The notes below the pieces were generated by a model. It had not been told where the DNA came from. It saw only the letters and a list, made by a program, of their open reading frames with translations, and made no database searches. From Streptomyces longwoodensis (GTDB taxonomy: Bacteria; Actinomycetota; Actinomycetes; Streptomycetales; Streptomycetaceae): a stretch of DNA of 64,000 nt. This document shows positions 61,748 to 64,000 of the stretch, piece by piece; position 1 is the first letter of the stretch; each line of letters starts with the position of its first letter. Both the position numbers and the translations under genes were made by a program. Location of the stretch: positions 897,518 through 961,517 of the forward strand of contig NZ_KQ948550.1 of assembly GCF_001514125.1 (NCBI RefSeq), in the 5' to 3' direction.

Positions 61748-63511
61748 TCAGTCGTCCACACCGTCCGACGCGCTGCCGCTCTGGGAGTACGTGCTCAGAG
61801 CCATCCAGTGGGCGAGTTCGTCCGGCAAACCGTCATGAGGGATCATCCAACGCATGGCGCTCTCCGTGAGGGGACGCAGGGCCTCCCGCCGCCTGTTGTA
61901 CCGCCTCGTCTGATGGGCTTCCAAGCCCTCGGCGGCACCCTGAGGGGTCGAGATGACCGTACCTAGCATGCCGAAGGCGGTGAACCACTCCCGGGGGATG
62001 GACCTGCCGGTCATGACCCTCCAGACGTCACCGGCGAAGGTCGAACAGTTGTGCCTGGTGAAGTTGTAGTCGGCCGCAACCCTTTCATAGGTGAGGCGGT
62101 ACCCGTTGATGATGTTCCTCAAGGGCACCATCTTCGACTCACGGTGCGTGGCGTAGCCGCGGGTGTCATACCAGTCGGGGCACATGACGCCACCTCGGAC
62201 ATTGCCCCAGTACTCGATCCCCTGTCTCGGGTAGAAGCCGAAGGGGACGGTCGTCCCGTCCGATCCGGTGATCACGATCCAGGCATGACCCGTGTCCCGC
62301 CTGGGGTCACGATCGCCCCCGTTCACCTTGAACGTGACCTTCAGCTTCCTGCTGAGGCGACCGTCACTCAGCTCGTTTAGGAGCAGATCGCGCAGCGGTG
62401 TCAGGTCTTCGTGCTCCGGCAGGTCGGCGAGCGGCCCGGCCGGATGTACCGGCGCGCTGGTACCGGCTTCCGATGCGGACTCCGATTCGGACTCCGTCCG
62501 AGCCGCCGCCTGCTGTGCGTCTGCGTCATAGGCCTCGTCGGCAATCCGCTGACGCTCCGCCGCCACCCGCTCCTCGGACGCCGTGCGGGGTGCCATCCGG
62601 CGGAACGAGCGACGTCCTGTGTTGTTGAGTCTGTCGAGCCTCTCCATGAGGCGGTCCATATCCATTTCGCCCCCCGGACCCGCCACGTGTTCGGAGTCGG
62701 CCTCGTAACCCTCGCTGCCCCGCCGGCCCCGCGGCGGGCTGTACATGCGCTGCACGGCTGTTCCACGCGTTGTCGACGCGCCCTCGTCGATGGCCGCCGA
62801 GCCGCCGTGCGTGACCGCCCGCTGGGCGACGACGGACGGAGCGGTCGCCGCACCGGAGCCGAAGGAGGCCCCGTCCCTCTCCGCCTTGAGTTCGGAGCTC
62901 TGGCCGGGATCGGTGATCGTGACTCCAGCACCGTTGCTGTGACCGGTCTCGAGAGTTCCCTTGAGGTTCTCGTTGACATGGCTCAGCTCGTGGCCCATGA
63001 CCTTCTTGTCCGCGACGACCTGCGGGGGCGCGAAGATGTGGTTGCCGACCGTCATGGCCCTGGCCCCGAGCGCCGCTGTGGCTCGTTGGGCGACCGGGTT
63101 GTCGTGAAGGCGCGTGGCGGAGAGGTTCGGGTTCTGGAAGAACGGCATCGCCTCCGCGAGCAGTGCTGCGGGAAGCGAGCGGCTCGGTGACGCCATGGCG
63201 GCGTCGAGCAGAGCCTTCTGGCCGGCCGCGCTGTGGTCCGCCACATCCTCGTGGGCGTGCTCCTCGCCCTGCGCGGAGCGCTGAACCTGGAATCCGTCTG
63301 CCTGATGCCCGCATGCGGGGCCGTGCTCATGCCGGCCTCGGGCCCACGGATACCCGGCCTGGCGGAGCATTTGGACGACAGCGGCATTCCCCGCGCTGTT
63401 CTGCAGTCCGAGATGCCTTACGGCGGAGGCGCCGCCGGAAGTCGCCGGCCGACGTATGGCCACAGAACGACGTTCGGATGTGCCGATGTCGTCATGTTTG
63501 GCTACAGGCAT
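61748..63511 (-). CDS. eCIS-core (DUF4157) protein with C-terminal cysteine-peptidase-like domain
   Basis: A 587-residue soluble protein with no signal peptide. ATG 63511 (six bases after GGGG) is preferred over ATG 63517. The N-terminal region has the 'LQNSAGNAAVVQMLR' motif common in contractile-injection-system-linked proteins. Next is an eCIS core/DUF4157 domain (ALGARAMTVGNHIFAPP, KKVMGHELSHVNE, with the HExxH-like site seen as HELSH). A Glu/Ser/Ala-rich linker follows, then a C-terminal domain with DTGHAWIVITG and TRHNCSTFAGDVW, a His...Cys pair suggestive of an NlpC/P60- or LRAT-like papain fold. It is likely a toxin or effector loaded in an extracellular contractile injection system, which is inference. 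No eCIS structural genes are in the window. Confidence 0.75.
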   Translation of the reverse strand: MPVAKHDDIGTSERRSVAIRRPATSGGASAVRHLGLQNSAGNAAVVQMLRQAGYPWARGRHEHGPACGHQADGFQVQRSAQGEEHAHEDVADHSAAGQKALLDAAMASPSRSLPAALLAEAMPFFQNPNLSATRLHDNPVAQRATAALGARAMTVGNHIFAPPQVVADKKVMGHELSHVNENLKGTLETGHSNGAGVTITDPGQSSELKAERDGASFGSGAATAPSVVAQRAVTHGGSAAIDEGASTTRGTAVQRMYSPPRGRRGSEGYEADSEHVAGPGGEMDMDRLMERLDRLNNTGRRSFRRMAPRTASEERVAAERQRIADEAYDADAQQAAARTESESESASEAGTSAPVHPAGPLADLPEHEDLTPLRDLLLNELSDGRLSRKLKVTFKVNGGDRDPRRDTGHAWIVITGSDGTTVPFGFYPRQGIEYWGNVRGGVMCPDWYDTRGYATHRESKMVPLRNIINGYRLTYERVAADYNFTRHNCSTFAGDVWRVMTGRSIPREWFTAFGMLGTVISTPQGAAEGLEAHQTRRYNRRREALRPLTESAMRWMIPHDGLPDELAHWMALSTYSQSGSASDGVDD

Positions 63512-63643
63512 GTGCATCCCCTTGTAGTCGTGGATGTGCCCGTTCTACGGTCCGCCCCGCCTGAATTCCAGGTACGCGAGGGCAGCATCCGGTGCCGAAC
63601 AGGCACACTCGGCCGCCAACGGGGAACCGCCGCCGACCGAGGG

Positions 63644-63900
63644 TCAGCCGGCCGTGTGCTCCGCGGCCACGTTCCGCATGGCCTGGAGCGACGCGCGGAT
63701 GATCCCCGGTAGGCCCGGAGCGCCGATCCAGCGCGTGAAGGCGACCTTGAACACGGCGATGCCCGTCTCCGCGACCGGTTCGACCGTCCCCCGGTCGCGC
63801 AGGGCGTCAGCCATCCCCGGGGACGATGTCTTCCAGCGCCTCCATGCGATGCTTGGCATGCAGCGCCCTGCCAGCAGCCGCACTCCGGTCAGTGGGGATT
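63644..63900 (-). pseudogene. TetR C-terminal remnant
   Basis: A minus-strand frame ends ADALRDRGTVEPVAETGIAVFKVAFTRWIG...LQAMRNV, the usual C-terminal helices of a TetR regulator. The preceding helices continue only in another frame (ALHAKHRMEALED), and no HTH is present before the right edge region. Frameshifted and truncated. Confidence 0.6.
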
Positions 63901-64000
63901 GCGGCGGCTGTGAAGCTGCCGGACGGTCGCCAGGGGGGTGTCGGGCTCGTCTGTGGGCTCTGGGGCCGTTGGCTGAGCAGTGGTGTGACGGGTCAGTGAT

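Overview
The window is high-GC actinobacterial chromosome, almost certainly Streptomyces. The evidence is GTG starts, ATGA/GTGA coupled genes, Tat substrates, a two-domain 'small laccase', DUF2510 proteins, split NHEJ ligase/polymerase genes and TTA codons confined to biosynthetic genes. No rRNA, tRNA or CRISPR array was seen.

1-33.5 kb is ordinary chromosomal-arm content. It holds a partial GH38 alpha-mannosidase, a GH18 chitinase with an operator-bearing promoter, an ATP-grasp protein, a coupled metallophosphoesterase/Sfp-type phosphopantetheinyl transferase pair and an XRE/ImmA-like pair with a divergent MmyB-like protein. It continues with a secreted GH87-like beta-helix protein, phospholipase C, a PAP2/DMT pair divergent from a TetR gene with a strong palindromic operator, an ATPase gene broken by an amber codon, a DUF3048 lipoprotein, an alcohol dehydrogenase and LigC/LigD-Pol genes. 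It ends with a two-gene secreted operon (ThuA-glucose/sorbosone dehydrogenase, then cupredoxin-Ig-DUF1080), the small laccase and a LacI regulator.

33.5-37.4 kb is a junction. An 866-bp IS5-type element sits exactly in the lacI stop codon. Beyond it, an intact pobA (4-hydroxybenzoate 3-hydroxylase) stands beside decayed pcaH and pcaL remnants, followed by a LysR gene.

37.8-59.5 kb is a biosynthetic gene cluster whose product I do not recognise. Seventeen tightly coupled plus-strand genes encode a Gfo/Idh/MocA oxidoreductase, a GT-A-like protein, an inositol-monophosphatase-family enzyme, a malonyl transferase, a phosphonopyruvate-decarboxylase-like TPP enzyme fused in frame to an acyl carrier protein, two methyltransferases, a GT2, a P-loop kinase, a discrete ACP, a ketosynthase, a truncated Cys-less KS-like partner, an acyl-adenylating ligase, a BtrH-like acyltransferase, a class III aminotransferase, a ketoreductase and an MDMPI-fold protein. 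A fused asymmetric ABC exporter (minus strand), a second SDR and a chorismate-pyruvate lyase of the Rv2949c type close it. My inference is that chorismate gives 4-hydroxybenzoate, possibly hydroxylated by PobA. This is activated, extended once or a few times on carrier proteins, and transferred by the BtrH-like enzyme to an amino-cyclitol or amino-sugar made by the oxidoreductase, phosphatase and aminotransferase. The kinase and exporter may give self-protection.

59.5-64 kb is a gene graveyard (LuxR-ATPase, RHS, glycan-binding and TetR fragments). It also holds an intact YjdF-like membrane protein and an eCIS-core (DUF4157) protein with a C-terminal cysteine-peptidase-like domain, a candidate contractile-injection-system effector.
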